Assembly: GCA_947486185.1 (NCBI GenBank)
Contig: CANKTH010000031.1
Coordinates: 1 to 46,409, forward strand
Length of the DNA stretch: 46,409 nt
Reading direction: 5' to 3'
From: Deltaproteobacteria bacterium
Lineage (GTDB): Bacteria > Myxococcota_A > UBA796 > SXON01
The notes under the pieces: generated by a model
What the model was told of the DNA's origin: nothing
What the model saw: only the letters and a program-made list of their open reading frames with translations
Databases searched by the model: none
In this document: in pieces, positions 26,004 to 33,992 of the stretch
How the letters are laid out: every line of letters begins with the position of its first letter
Position numbering within the stretch: position 1 is the first letter of the stretch
Translations under genes and position numbers: made by a program

Positions 26004-26882
26004 ATGAGCGCCGCCGCGTGGACACGGGAGTGGCCCTATGCCCCCCATCACCTGACCACTCCGGCGGGGCGAATCCACTACGTCGACGAGGGTCACGGTG
26101 GGGCGCCGATGCTCTGCGTGCACGGCAACCCGACCTGGTCCTTCTACTGGCGCAGGTTGATCCAGTCGTTTTCTGGGTCGCGCCGCGTTGTCGCGCTCGA
26201 CCACGTGGGCTGCGGGCTCTCCGACAAACCTCAGGATTGGAGCTACCGTCTCGCGGACCATGTCGAGAACGTCGTGCGGCTCGTGGAGCACCTCGATCTG
26301 CGGGACATCACGCTGGTGGTGCACGACTGGGGCGGGGCGATCGGCCTGGGTATGGCCACGCGTCTGCCTGATCGTATCGGGCGTATCGTCGTGCTCAACA
26401 CCGCGGCCTTTCCCTTCGACCGGATCCCCGCCCGGATCGCCGTGTGTCGGGTCCCTGGCCTGGGCGCCCTGTTGGTCCGCGGGCTCAACGGCTTCGCGCG
26501 CGCCGCGGTTTTCATGGCCACGGAGAAGGGTTTGTCTCCGGACGCAGCGGCGGGCCTGGTCGCGCCTTACCACTCATGGAACGACCGCATCGCGACCTTG
26601 AGGTTCGTCGAGGACATTCCCATGGACTCGGGGCACGCCTCGTGGCCCGAGCTTCAGCGCATCGCGGACGGTCTGAGCCTGCTCAAGACGCGGCCGATGC
26701 TAATCATCTGGGGCGAGGAAGATTGGTGTTTTACCCCCGCGTTTCGCGAAGAGTGGCAGCGGCGTTTCCCCGATGCGGAGGTACACCCACTCAACGGAGT
26801 AGGGCATTATGTGATGGAGGACGCCGCCGATGAGGTCATCCGCTTGCTTCATCCATTTCTTGCGTCCGAGGCGCCACGATGA
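26004..26882 (+). CDS. oleB: OleB, beta-lactone decarboxylase (alpha/beta hydrolase) of olefin synthesis
   Basis: A 292-residue alpha/beta hydrolase resembling haloalkane dehalogenases: HGNPTWSFYWR (40-50), nucleophile elbow VVHDWGG with Asp108, and a C-terminal GVGHYVMED giving the catalytic His. Alone this could be called a dehalogenase, but it is immediately followed by oleC and oleD. In that setting the family removes CO2 from the cis-beta-lactone made by OleC, yielding a long-chain cis-olefin. ATG 26004 gives the usual OleB length. It overlaps oleC by four bases (ATGA). OleB and OleC are separate proteins here, unlike the fused OleBC of actinobacteria. Confidence 0.92.
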   Translation: MSAAAWTREWPYAPHHLTTPAGRIHYVDEGHGGAPMLCVHGNPTWSFYWRRLIQSFSGSRRVVALDHVGCGLSDKPQDWSYRLADHVENVVRLVEHLDLRDITLVVHDWGGAIGLGMATRLPDRIGRIVVLNTAAFPFDRIPARIAVCRVPGLGALLVRGLNGFARAAVFMATEKGLSPDAAAGLVAPYHSWNDRIATLRFVEDIPMDSGHASWPELQRIADGLSLLKTRPMLIIWGEEDWCFTPAFREEWQRRFPDAEVHPLNGVGHYVMEDAADEVIRLLHPFLASEAPR

Positions 26883-28522
26883 CTGAGTCCGGCCTGGTGA
26901 ACATCGCTCACCACTTGCCGGCCGCGGCGGTGCGAAATCCTGATGGCCTCGCGATCGCCGCGTATGATCCGTCTGCGCCTGACGGTTGGCACGAGCTGTC
27001 GTGGTCCCAGCTGAACCGGCGCGCTGACACGATCGCTGCGGGCCTGGTGGCGCACGGCTGGGCACGCGGTGACACCACCCTCGTGATGGTGCGGGCGGGC
27101 GTGGAGCTCATCTCACTGACCTTTGCGCTGTTCAAGATCGGCGCCGTGCCGGTGCTCATCGACCCGGGGATGGGCATGGGTGCCTTCTTTCGGTGCGTCA
27201 AACAGTGCGCGCCACGGGCCTTTATCGGCATACCGCTCGCGCACGTGATCCGAGTCTTCGTCCCGGGCGCCTTCCGCTCCGTCGTCCGCCACGCGACCGT
27301 GGGCCGACGCTGGTTCTGCGGCGGACCGACGCTCGCGTCCTTTCAAAATACGAACGAGGCCTTTCCGGTAGCGGACACCCGCGGAGAAGACCTCGCGGCG
27401 GTGTTGTTCACCTCGGGCTCGACCGGGGCCGCAAAGGGTGCACGTTACACCCACGGGATGTTCGCCGCGCAGGTGGAGGCCCTCGGCCGGCGTTTCCAGT
27501 TCCGTGAGGGCGAGATCGACTGCGCGGCATTTCCGCTTTTTTCGCTGTTCGATGTAGCTTTTGGCATGACCAGCGTCATCCCTCCGGTCGATCCGGCGCG
27601 CCCGGCCTCGTGCGACCCCCTCGCGGTCGCGGAGGCCGTGCGGAAGTATCGCTGTACGGTCGCTACGGGCTCCCCCGCGATCTGGCGGCGCGTGGGGGAC
27701 GCGTGCCTCGCGGCGGGAGAGAAGCTCCCCTCGTTGGAGCGCGTGCTCATGTTCGGCGCTCCGATTCCGCCTTCCGCCCATCGAACCTGGCATCAGGTCA
27801 TCAGTTCGGGAGGCGACGTGCTCACGCCTTATGGCGCCACGGAGGCCCTGCCGGTGGCGGTCATCGGAGGGCGTGAGGTGCTCGGCACGAACACGGAGCC
27901 CGGCACCGAGGCCCTGACCCGCGCGGGGGCGGGCACCTGCGTGGGGAGACCCGTGGACGATATCACGCTTCGTATCATCACGATCCGTGACGAGGCGATC
28001 CCGAACTGGAGCGACGAGCTTGAGGAGGAGGCCGGGGTTGTGGGCGAGATCGTGGTGCGCGGCCTGATGGTTACGCGCGAGTACCACGAGCTTCCCGAGG
28101 CCACCGCTCTCGCCAAGATCCGTGATTCCGATGGCACGATCTGGCATCGGATGGGCGACCTCGGCTACCTGGATGAGCAGGGTCGGCTGTGGTTCTGCGG
28201 TCGCAAGACCGAGCGGCTGCGCACCGCCGAGGGCCCGCTGTACACCGACAAGATCGAGGGTCGTTTCGCGGGGTACGACGGCGTGGGTAGGGTAGCGCTC
28301 GTCGGGGTGGGGCCCCGCGGTCAGGAGCGACCCGTGCTGTTCGTCGAGGGTCCTGAGGATCCGGAGATTGCGCGCCGCATCCAGGACACCGCGCTCGTCG
28401 CCGCAGTGCTGTTCCGAGAGAAGTTCCCGGTGGACCGGAGGCACAACGCGAAGATCCATCGGATGGAGCTCAAGGCCGAGGCCGAAGCGCGCCTGGGCGG
28501 CACGCTGGCGAGGACGCGCTGA
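26879..28522 (+). CDS. oleC: OleC, beta-lactone synthetase (acyl-adenylating enzyme family)
   Basis: A 547-residue ANL-superfamily enzyme. The adenylation motif is FTSGSTGAAKGARYTHG (~177-193), with YGATEALP and MGDLGYLDEQGRLWFCGRKTER downstream. OleC-type blocks distinguish it from fatty-acyl-CoA ligases: VPVLIDPGMGMG, the segment CAPRAFIGIPLAHVIRVF, and FPLFSLFDVAFGMT. The reaction is ATP-dependent conversion of a 2-alkyl-3-hydroxyalkanoic acid to a beta-lactone. The genes overlap on both sides (four bases with oleB, one base with oleD), so the three proteins should be made in similar amounts, consistent with the known OleBCD complex. Confidence 0.93.
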   Translation: MTESGLVNIAHHLPAAAVRNPDGLAIAAYDPSAPDGWHELSWSQLNRRADTIAAGLVAHGWARGDTTLVMVRAGVELISLTFALFKIGAVPVLIDPGMGMGAFFRCVKQCAPRAFIGIPLAHVIRVFVPGAFRSVVRHATVGRRWFCGGPTLASFQNTNEAFPVADTRGEDLAAVLFTSGSTGAAKGARYTHGMFAAQVEALGRRFQFREGEIDCAAFPLFSLFDVAFGMTSVIPPVDPARPASCDPLAVAEAVRKYRCTVATGSPAIWRRVGDACLAAGEKLPSLERVLMFGAPIPPSAHRTWHQVISSGGDVLTPYGATEALPVAVIGGREVLGTNTEPGTEALTRAGAGTCVGRPVDDITLRIITIRDEAIPNWSDELEEEAGVVGEIVVRGLMVTREYHELPEATALAKIRDSDGTIWHRMGDLGYLDEQGRLWFCGRKTERLRTAEGPLYTDKIEGRFAGYDGVGRVALVGVGPRGQERPVLFVEGPEDPEIARRIQDTALVAAVLFREKFPVDRRHNAKIHRMELKAEAEARLGGTLARTR

Positions 28523-29526
28523 TGCGCACGCTGGTTACCGGCGGGGGCGGGTTCCTGGGTGCGGTGCTCGTGCGCCAACTGCTCGCCCGAGGTGACGCGG
28601 TCACGCTGGTGGCTCGTGGTCGATACCCGGCGTTGGAAGCGCTCGGTGCGCGAGGCGTGCAGATCGACCTGGGCGCGCCGGGCGCCGGGCTCAGTGAGGT
28701 GGCGGCCGGCCACGACGTGGTGTTCCACGTGGCGGCGAAGGCGGGCGTCTGGGGCCCGGACGAGGAGTTCACGGCCATCAACGTAGGTGGTACCCTCAAT
28801 GTCATCCGGGCGTGTCAAGAGGCGGGCGTAGGTCGCCTCGTATACACCAGCTCGCCGTCCGTGGTCTTCGCGGGCGGTGATCACGAAAATGCCAACCAGG
28901 ACCTTCCTTATCCGGCGTCGTACGACGCGCCCTATCCCCGCACCAAGGCCGAGGCCGAGCGGGCGGTGCTCGCGGCGAACTCTCCGGGTCTGGTCACAAC
29001 CGCGCTGCGACCGCACCTGATCTACGGTCCCGGCGAGCCCCACATGATTCCGCGGTTGCGCGATCGCCACCAGAAGGGTCGACTGCGGATCATCGGGAAT
29101 GGTAAGAACAAGGTGAGTCTTTGTTATGTCGACAACGCTGCCGTCGCCCACCTGCAGGCGGCCGACCGCCTCACGGCGAGCGCCCCCCACGCCGGGAAAG
29201 CGTGGTTTGTCAACGACTCCGAGCCGGTGCTCCTGTGGGAGTGGGTCAACGCGTTGTTCCGCGAGTTGGGCGAGCCACCGCTGACCCGTTCGGTCAGCCC
29301 GGGTGTCGCGCTGCTTGGCGCCCACGTGGCCAGCGGGATCTGGTCGTTGTTCAGCCTGGCGGGCGAGCCCCCGATCACGCCGTTCGCCGTCAAGAGCCTC
29401 TCCACGTCTCACTGGTACGATATTCAACCGGCAAATCAGGCGTTTGGCTACGTTCCGCTCGTCGACGGTGCCGAGGGCTTCGCCCGTACCGTCGCAGCGT
29501 TCCGGGCTGAGTCTGCTTCTGTGTAG
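28522..29526 (+). CDS. oleD: OleD, 2-alkyl-3-ketoalkanoate reductase
   Basis: A 334-residue extended short-chain dehydrogenase. The dinucleotide-binding motif is TGGGGFLG (6-13). The catalytic YPRTK (Tyr ~138, Lys four later) follows YTSSPSVVFAGGDHEN. Further OleD-like blocks are AAKAGVWGP, ALRPHLIYGPGEPHMIPRL and YVDNAAVAHLQAADRL. It uses NADPH to reduce the beta-keto acid from OleA to the beta-hydroxy acid used by OleC. The start ATG overlaps the oleC stop (TGATG). The thiolase-like OleA that makes the substrate is not in the window. Confidence 0.93.
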   Translation: MRTLVTGGGGFLGAVLVRQLLARGDAVTLVARGRYPALEALGARGVQIDLGAPGAGLSEVAAGHDVVFHVAAKAGVWGPDEEFTAINVGGTLNVIRACQEAGVGRLVYTSSPSVVFAGGDHENANQDLPYPASYDAPYPRTKAEAERAVLAANSPGLVTTALRPHLIYGPGEPHMIPRLRDRHQKGRLRIIGNGKNKVSLCYVDNAAVAHLQAADRLTASAPHAGKAWFVNDSEPVLLWEWVNALFRELGEPPLTRSVSPGVALLGAHVASGIWSLFSLAGEPPITPFAVKSLSTSHWYDIQPANQAFGYVPLVDGAEGFARTVAAFRAESASV

Positions 29527-29616
29527 GTGGTTGTCGGGTTCTTGACGCCCCCGGCGCTGCTTTTGGCTTGGTGCCACGCTGGACCTGAGGATAGTGACAT
29601 GCTTGAGGAAGATCGA

Positions 29617-30183
29617 ATGCGCTGGGTCGCTACAAGCTGCGTGCTGTTGATGCTCTGGAGCCTGCCCGCCGTCGCGGCCAGGAAGTCCGAGGCGGTCCCG
29701 GTCGCGCCCCAGGTGCTCGCGGTGTCCGGAACGACGCCCGAGGGCCTCCAGTGGGCGTCAGTCGACTTCAATGGTGATCAGTTCCCCGAGGTCAAGAGCT
29801 ACTACCAGCAGCGGACCGACGGGCCCCGCGCCCTCCGCCTCCGCGAGATCGACCTCAACCGGGACGGTAAGATCGACGTTGTCACTACGTACGACGACCT
29901 GGGCAACCGCGAGCGCGAAGAGATGGACACCGATTTCGACGGCAAGATGGACGTCATCGATGTCTACGTCGCCGGCAAGCGCCAGTCCTCGCAGGTGGAC
30001 ACCGACTACGATGGTTCCTACGACCTCGTCCGTTACTACGAGGCGGGCAAGGTTCGGCGGAAGGAGCGGGACACCAACCTCGACGGCAGGGTCGACTTCG
30101 TGGAGCAGCTCGACGAGAACGGTGTGGTGCTCAAGATCGGCCGCGACTCTGACGGCGACGGGGTGATCGACCAGCGCGAGTAG
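29617..30183 (+). CDS. Secreted protein with six EF-hand-like Asp loops in ~24-residue repeats
   Basis: ATG 29617 has GAGGAAG about seven bases upstream and gives a signal peptide (1-20, ending AVA). The frame is open further upstream, without a site. The mature 168 residues contain calcium-loop-like D-x-(D/N)-x-(D/G) units at ~50, 79, 104, 128, 152 and 177 (DFNGD, DLNRDGKIDV, DTDFDGKMDV, DTDYDGSYDL, DTNLDGRVDF, DSDGDGVID), spaced ~24-29 residues, with tyrosine-rich strands between. This is the dockerin/FG-GAP-like style of periplasmic Ca2+-binding repeats. It begins 90 bp after oleD; a link to olefin synthesis is not supported beyond proximity. Confidence 0.75.
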   Translation: MRWVATSCVLLMLWSLPAVAARKSEAVPVAPQVLAVSGTTPEGLQWASVDFNGDQFPEVKSYYQQRTDGPRALRLREIDLNRDGKIDVVTTYDDLGNREREEMDTDFDGKMDVIDVYVAGKRQSSQVDTDYDGSYDLVRYYEAGKVRRKERDTNLDGRVDFVEQLDENGVVLKIGRDSDGDGVIDQRE

Positions 30184-30200
30184 GCGCTGCGACCCAGCGC
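30184..30200. terminator. Hairpin between convergent genes, possible terminator
   Basis: GCGCTG (30184-30189) pairs with CAGCGC (30195-30200) around a five-base loop, directly after the stop of the repeat protein. There is no T-run. Its place in the 77-bp gap between convergent genes is the main support. Confidence 0.35.
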
Positions 30201-30260
30201 TCTGGTCAGGCGCTTCACAAGAGGCAACGCCCCGCGCTCGACGCGCCGGCCCCGCGACAG

Positions 30261-31262
30261 TCAGCCGGCGCCTTCACCCGCTTGATCCACCCGATACGCG
30301 CGGCGGAGAGCTTCGCCGCTGAGCCCCTGGCCGAGAAGCCACATGAGCTTCACCACCGCGGCTTCGTAGGTCATTTCGGACGCTGGCATCGCGCCCGCGT
30401 CGAGGGCCGCCCGTCCGCCGACGTAGGACTCCAGGTTCACCTTCCCGCGCAGGCACTGCGACTGAAGCACCACTGCGACTCCGGCGTCCACCGCCGCGCG
30501 TATCGCCTCGGGCCAGCCCGTGTGGGGCAGGTTGCCCGAGCCAAAGCCGCGGATCAGCACGCCGCGTTGGCCGGAGAGCGCCGCGGCCTCGAGGATGCGC
30601 GGGTGCGCGCCCGGGACCATCTGGAGCACAGCAACATCCTGGCAGAAGCCTGGACGGAGGGTGAATGGGCCCACCGCGCAGCGGGGCAGGGCTGTGCGGA
30701 TCACCTCGACCCCCATCTCGATCAGCGGGGCGTGGTTGGGGCTCTCGAAGGCCTCGTAGCTCTGGATCGACGTCTTGGTCACGCGGTTGCCGCGGAAGAG
30801 CCGTCGGCCGAAGAAGACCCCGACCTCGGCGACGTCCATCACCGCGCAGAGCGCCGCGCGCACGAGGTTCTCCGGAGCGTCGGTACGTACGTAGGCCAGC
30901 GGCCGCTGCGCGCCCGTCAGGATCACCGGTCGGGGCAGGTTGACAAGCATGAACGACAGGGCTGACGCGGTGAAGGCCATCGTGTCCGTCCCGTGCAGCA
31001 CCACAAAACCAGCGTAGTCGTTCATCTTTGCCGCGAGCGCTGTACCGATGCCGTCCCAGTGAGTCGGACCGATATCGGACGAGTCGAGGTTGTAGAGCAT
31101 CTCGAAATCGAAGGCGATGTCGGCGTCGAGCCCACGAACATAGTCCAGAACGTCCGCCGCGATCTCCGAGGGCGCGAGCGGGCCGGGGTCGCCACGGCGC
31201 ATCCCCAGCGTGCCGCCCGTTGACAAGAACAGCACACGCGGTCGGCGGTCATCCGGGTTCAC
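30261..31262 (-). CDS. ansA: L-asparaginase, cytoplasmic type I-like
   Basis: A 333-residue enzyme hydrolysing L-asparagine to aspartate and ammonia. The first catalytic Thr is in FLSTGGTLG (Thr15 or Thr18) and the Thr-Asp pair in VVLHGTDTM (Thr92-Asp93). VILTGAQRPL and a C-terminal IRGFGSGNLP with QCLRGKVNL follow the type I pattern. There is no signal peptide, so it is cytoplasmic. GTG 31262 overlaps the stop of the upstream lipoprotein (GTGA); the longer open frame upstream is out of frame with that gene's protein and is not needed. It is the last gene of the hemD operon. Confidence 0.92.
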   Translation of the reverse strand: MNPDDRRPRVLFLSTGGTLGMRRGDPGPLAPSEIAADVLDYVRGLDADIAFDFEMLYNLDSSDIGPTHWDGIGTALAAKMNDYAGFVVLHGTDTMAFTASALSFMLVNLPRPVILTGAQRPLAYVRTDAPENLVRAALCAVMDVAEVGVFFGRRLFRGNRVTKTSIQSYEAFESPNHAPLIEMGVEVIRTALPRCAVGPFTLRPGFCQDVAVLQMVPGAHPRILEAAALSGQRGVLIRGFGSGNLPHTGWPEAIRAAVDAGVAVVLQSQCLRGKVNLESYVGGRAALDAGAMPASEMTYEAAVVKLMWLLGQGLSGEALRRAYRVDQAGEGAG

Positions 31263-31639
31263 TTGGTGTCGATCTCGACCGTGCGGTAGGGCACCTGGCT
31301 CTCGTCCACGTACCAACGAACCTCGAGTTTCCCGGAGAGACCCGTGATCTCCAGCCCGGGTTGGAAACAGAGGTCGGTCTCGGCCGTTGATGGGGTCCAA
31401 CCTTCGTACACGTGCAGTGTCCGGCCTTCTTCGGTCACGCGTGGCGCAAACTCCGAGCCGGCCGGCGCCAGGGCGTAGCTCCGATACACGTAGACCATCT
31501 CACCCCTGATCTCGAAAGCGACCTCGGACGTGGGGGGATCATCAAAATCATAGTTGGTGCAGTAGTCCTGCACGTGGGCGATGCTCAGCTCAGGGCTGCA
31601 GCCGAGGGCGAAGAGGGGCAGAAGGTGGGCGGCGCGCAT
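31259..31639 (-). CDS. Small lipoprotein of unknown function
   Basis: A 126-residue protein with signal MRAAHLLPLFALGC (lipobox FALGC, Cys14). The mature part is a single beta-rich domain with two further Cys (QDYCTNYDF and TDLCFQPG) that may pair. ATG 31639 has GGAG six bases upstream. It lies between manC (15-bp gap) and ansA (four-base overlap), an odd place for an envelope protein. I do not recognise the family. Confidence 0.72.
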   Translation of the reverse strand: MRAAHLLPLFALGCSPELSIAHVQDYCTNYDFDDPPTSEVAFEIRGEMVYVYRSYALAPAGSEFAPRVTEEGRTLHVYEGWTPSTAETDLCFQPGLEITGLSGKLEVRWYVDESQVPYRTVEIDTK

Positions 31640-31654
31640 CGGAGGCTCCAGGGC

Positions 31655-32719
31655 TCAGGTGTAGCGGGAGAGGCCGCGGCTTTCCAGCGCGGCGAGCAGC
31701 TCGCGGACGTCCTGCGCATCTTCGCGGCGGGCAATGAGTAAGACGTCGCCCGTGTCCACGGTGATGAGCCCGTCGACACCGAGGAGCGCGACGAGCCGCC
31801 CCGGCGCGTGCACGATGTTCTCGGAGCTCCTGACGGCCACGACTGCCCCGGCCGGGCCGACGCCCCAGCTCTCGGCGGGCAACACCTCGGCCAGCGCGGG
31901 CCAGCTCCCCAGGTCCGACCAGCCAATGTCCGCCGGGAGCGTCAGCACCTCGAAGCTGGGATCCTCCGCGGCACGCTCCATGACGCCATAGTCAATCGAA
32001 GTGGCCGGAAGCCGCGGCCAGAGTCGGTGGAGCGTGTCGGGTCCGAGCTCCGCGAGGTGGTCTCGCTCGATCAGCCCAAAGGCGAGGAGCGCGGCTTCAA
32101 ATGCGTCTAACTGCCACACGAACATCCCGGCGTTCCACAAGAAATGCCCGGCGGCGAGCATCGCGTTGGCCGTGGCGTGCGGCGGCTTTTCGACAAAGCG
32201 GTGCACCGGGCGCACCCACGAGTGCCCGACCGTGCGCCCGGTGGCCGAGGGCTCGATCCAGCCAAAACCGGTCTCGGCGCGGCTCGGGCGGATGCCGAGC
32301 GTGACCAGGGATCGGGGCCCCGCCGCGGCGAACGCGTCGTGAAGCAGGCTTCGAAAGCCGACAGTGTCGGCGATATGGTGGTCCGAGGGCAACACCGCCA
32401 TCGCCTTGCCGCCCCGGCGCCGGACCTCGGCGAGCCCCCAGATCGCGCAGGGCAAGGTGTTGCGTCCGGAGGGTTCTACCAGGATGTTTTCGGGCGGAAG
32501 CTCGGGGAGCTGGGCGCGGATCGGGACGACCATGTCGGGACCGGTGAGGATCAGCACCTCGTCGGGCCCAAAATCGGGAGCGAGCCGGCGGACCGTCTGC
32601 TGGATAAGGGTCGGGCCGCCGTCGATTGACAGGCATTGTTTTGGCAGATTTCGGCGCGACAACGGCCAGAAGCGGGTACCGCGCCCGCCGGCGAGGATCA
32701 GCACATAACGGTCGGCCAT
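31655..32719 (-). CDS. manC: Mannose-1-phosphate guanylyltransferase
   Basis: A 354-residue nucleotidyltransferase making GDP-mannose from GTP and mannose-1-phosphate for surface polysaccharide. GGRGTRFWPLSRRNLPKQ at 11-28 is the nucleotide-binding signature, followed by EPSGRNTLPC, LPSDHHI, FVEKPP, FLWNAGMFVW and DIGWSDLGSWPAL. The isomerase domain of bifunctional ManC/AlgA is missing, so it is the single-function form. ATG 32719 overlaps the trmL stop by one base. No other polysaccharide genes are adjacent, so it is likely a housekeeping copy in a mixed operon. Confidence 0.95.
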   Translation of the reverse strand: MADRYVLILAGGRGTRFWPLSRRNLPKQCLSIDGGPTLIQQTVRRLAPDFGPDEVLILTGPDMVVPIRAQLPELPPENILVEPSGRNTLPCAIWGLAEVRRRGGKAMAVLPSDHHIADTVGFRSLLHDAFAAAGPRSLVTLGIRPSRAETGFGWIEPSATGRTVGHSWVRPVHRFVEKPPHATANAMLAAGHFLWNAGMFVWQLDAFEAALLAFGLIERDHLAELGPDTLHRLWPRLPATSIDYGVMERAAEDPSFEVLTLPADIGWSDLGSWPALAEVLPAESWGVGPAGAVVAVRSSENIVHAPGRLVALLGVDGLITVDTGDVLLIARREDAQDVRELLAALESRGLSRYT

Positions 32720-33180
32720 CAGAAGAGCTCCGGGCGCATCGCGGCGAGCGCGGCGTAGGCCACCACCGACGCGGCGCTGGCGAGGTTGATGCTACGGGTG
32801 GCCCCGACCATCGGCAAGGTCCATGCGGGCCGCCCGTCGAAGAGCGCCTTGGGCAGGCCGCCCGACTCGCGGCCGAACACGTAGACGTCGTCGGCCCGGA
32901 ACGGCAGTCGGGTGTACGCAAGCGTGGCGTGAGAGGAGAAGAGGTGTAGCGACTTTCCATCGGTCGCAGCGAGGAACTGGTCGAGATCGGCGTGTTCGAT
33001 CACGTCCACGTGGCGCCAGTAGTCGAGACCGGCGCGTCGCACTGCCTTCTCGTCGGTCGAGAAGCCCAGCGGGTGAACGAGGTGGAGGCGGGCGCCCACT
33101 GCCAGGCACAAGCGCCCGATATTCCCAGCGTTCTGCGGGATCTCCGGGTGGATCAGCGCGAGGTGGAAGAGGGGCGTCAC
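32719..33180 (-). CDS. trmL: tRNA (cytidine/uridine-34-2'-O)-methyltransferase TrmL (SPOUT)
   Basis: A 153-residue SPOUT (alpha/beta-knot) methyltransferase, which 2'-O-methylates the wobble base of leucine tRNAs in its best known members. Motifs: IPQNAGNIGRLCLAVGARLHLVHPLGF, RRAGLDYW, VFGRESGGLP and RSINLASAASVVAY, all in family order and spacing; the length matches E. coli TrmL (157). The start is GTG 33180; the open frame continues upstream only through unrelated sequence antisense to nothing, overlapping hemD. It overlaps manC by one base and is 20 bp downstream of hemD. Confidence 0.92.
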   Translation of the reverse strand: MTPLFHLALIHPEIPQNAGNIGRLCLAVGARLHLVHPLGFSTDEKAVRRAGLDYWRHVDVIEHADLDQFLAATDGKSLHLFSSHATLAYTRLPFRADDVYVFGRESGGLPKALFDGRPAWTLPMVGATRSINLASAASVVAYAALAAMRPELF

Positions 33181-33200
33181 GGCATCCCGAGCCGCCCGCC

Positions 33201-33860
33201 CTAACCCGTCTGGTTCGCGGCGGGGCCGAGCGCTGCGACCGCGAGGTCCTCCTTCCAGGGGACCCCGGTGATGCCGCGCGCCGCGAGCTCGACGCGCGTG
33301 GTGTCCCCAAACCACCACACCCGCTGGGCCGCGGCCAGCGCGCCCGGGAGCAGATGCTCCAGGTGCCGCACCGCCGACGGGCTGAAGAACAAGAGCTCGT
33401 AGGGGGCCTTGACCGCCTCGAGCACCGGGGCGGGCAACGATTCCGGGCAGGCCGTGATGTAGGCCGGGTACACCCAGGCGTCCGGGCGCACCCGGCGCAC
33501 CTCGTCGCCGCCGAGGTTCGAGGTGAGATGGAGCACCGGACCCGCCCGCGCCGCGGAAGCGAGCTCGGCCGCCCCGCCCCGCATCGACAAATCCACGCGT
33601 AGACCGGCGTCCTCGAGGCCCCGACGGGTCTCGGGCGCGAGAGCCAGGAGCCGCCATGCCGGGTCGAGCGCAGGCACGGCGCCGACGGCGCGCGGGCTCG
33701 TGATCAGGAGGTCAGCGTCATGCCCACGCCAGCGGTCGAGGTTCACCGGGAGCGTGGAGTATTCCAGGCAAGGCGCCGCGAGCGCGGCGACGCCCCGACG
33801 CCGGAGCGTGGCGACGAGAGCGTCGGCCTCTGTGCGCGCGCGGGTGACCAGGAGGGTCAT
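33201..33860 (-). CDS. hemD: Uroporphyrinogen-III synthase-like protein
   Basis: A 219-residue protein with the two-lobed HemD pattern. The first lobe opens LLVTRARTEADALVATLRRRG and has PCLEY and LLITSPRAVGAVP; the second carries HLTSNLGGDEVRR, VYPAYIT and ELLFFSPSAVRHLEHLLPG, ending with FGDTTRVELAARGI. HemD cyclises hydroxymethylbilane to uroporphyrinogen III in heme and cobalamin synthesis. HemD sequences are very divergent, so the call rests on these blocks. It is shorter than average (about 250). ATG 33860 opens the five-gene unit hemD-trmL-manC-lipoprotein-ansA. The 132-bp divergent gap upstream holds its promoter. Confidence 0.85.
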   Translation of the reverse strand: MTLLVTRARTEADALVATLRRRGVAALAAPCLEYSTLPVNLDRWRGHDADLLITSPRAVGAVPALDPAWRLLALAPETRRGLEDAGLRVDLSMRGGAAELASAARAGPVLHLTSNLGGDEVRRVRPDAWVYPAYITACPESLPAPVLEAVKAPYELLFFSPSAVRHLEHLLPGALAAAQRVWWFGDTTRVELAARGITGVPWKEDLAVAALGPAANQTG

Positions 33861-33992
33861 CGGCGCGACGTATCGTGGGTGCGGCGGTCGCGAGGCGTCG
33901 GGCCCGGCCCCGGGCCGCCGCGAGGCACGAATTGATAGCGCGGCGCCATCTCGCGGGCGGTCATTCGGGAGCGCCACGGATATGCGGCGCCG

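Noticed and set aside
26004..26882. Haloalkane dehalogenase
   Set aside because: The fold and HGNPTW motif match, but overlap with oleC and oleD and the absence of any halogen-related gene favour OleB.
27113..28459. 448-codon frame antisense to oleC
   Set aside because: Arg/His/Ala-rich with no motifs, exactly opposite clear OleC motifs.
31263..31400. N-terminal extension of the asparaginase
   Set aside because: It runs over the upstream lipoprotein in another frame; GTG 31262 with GTGA overlap gives the normal AnsA length.
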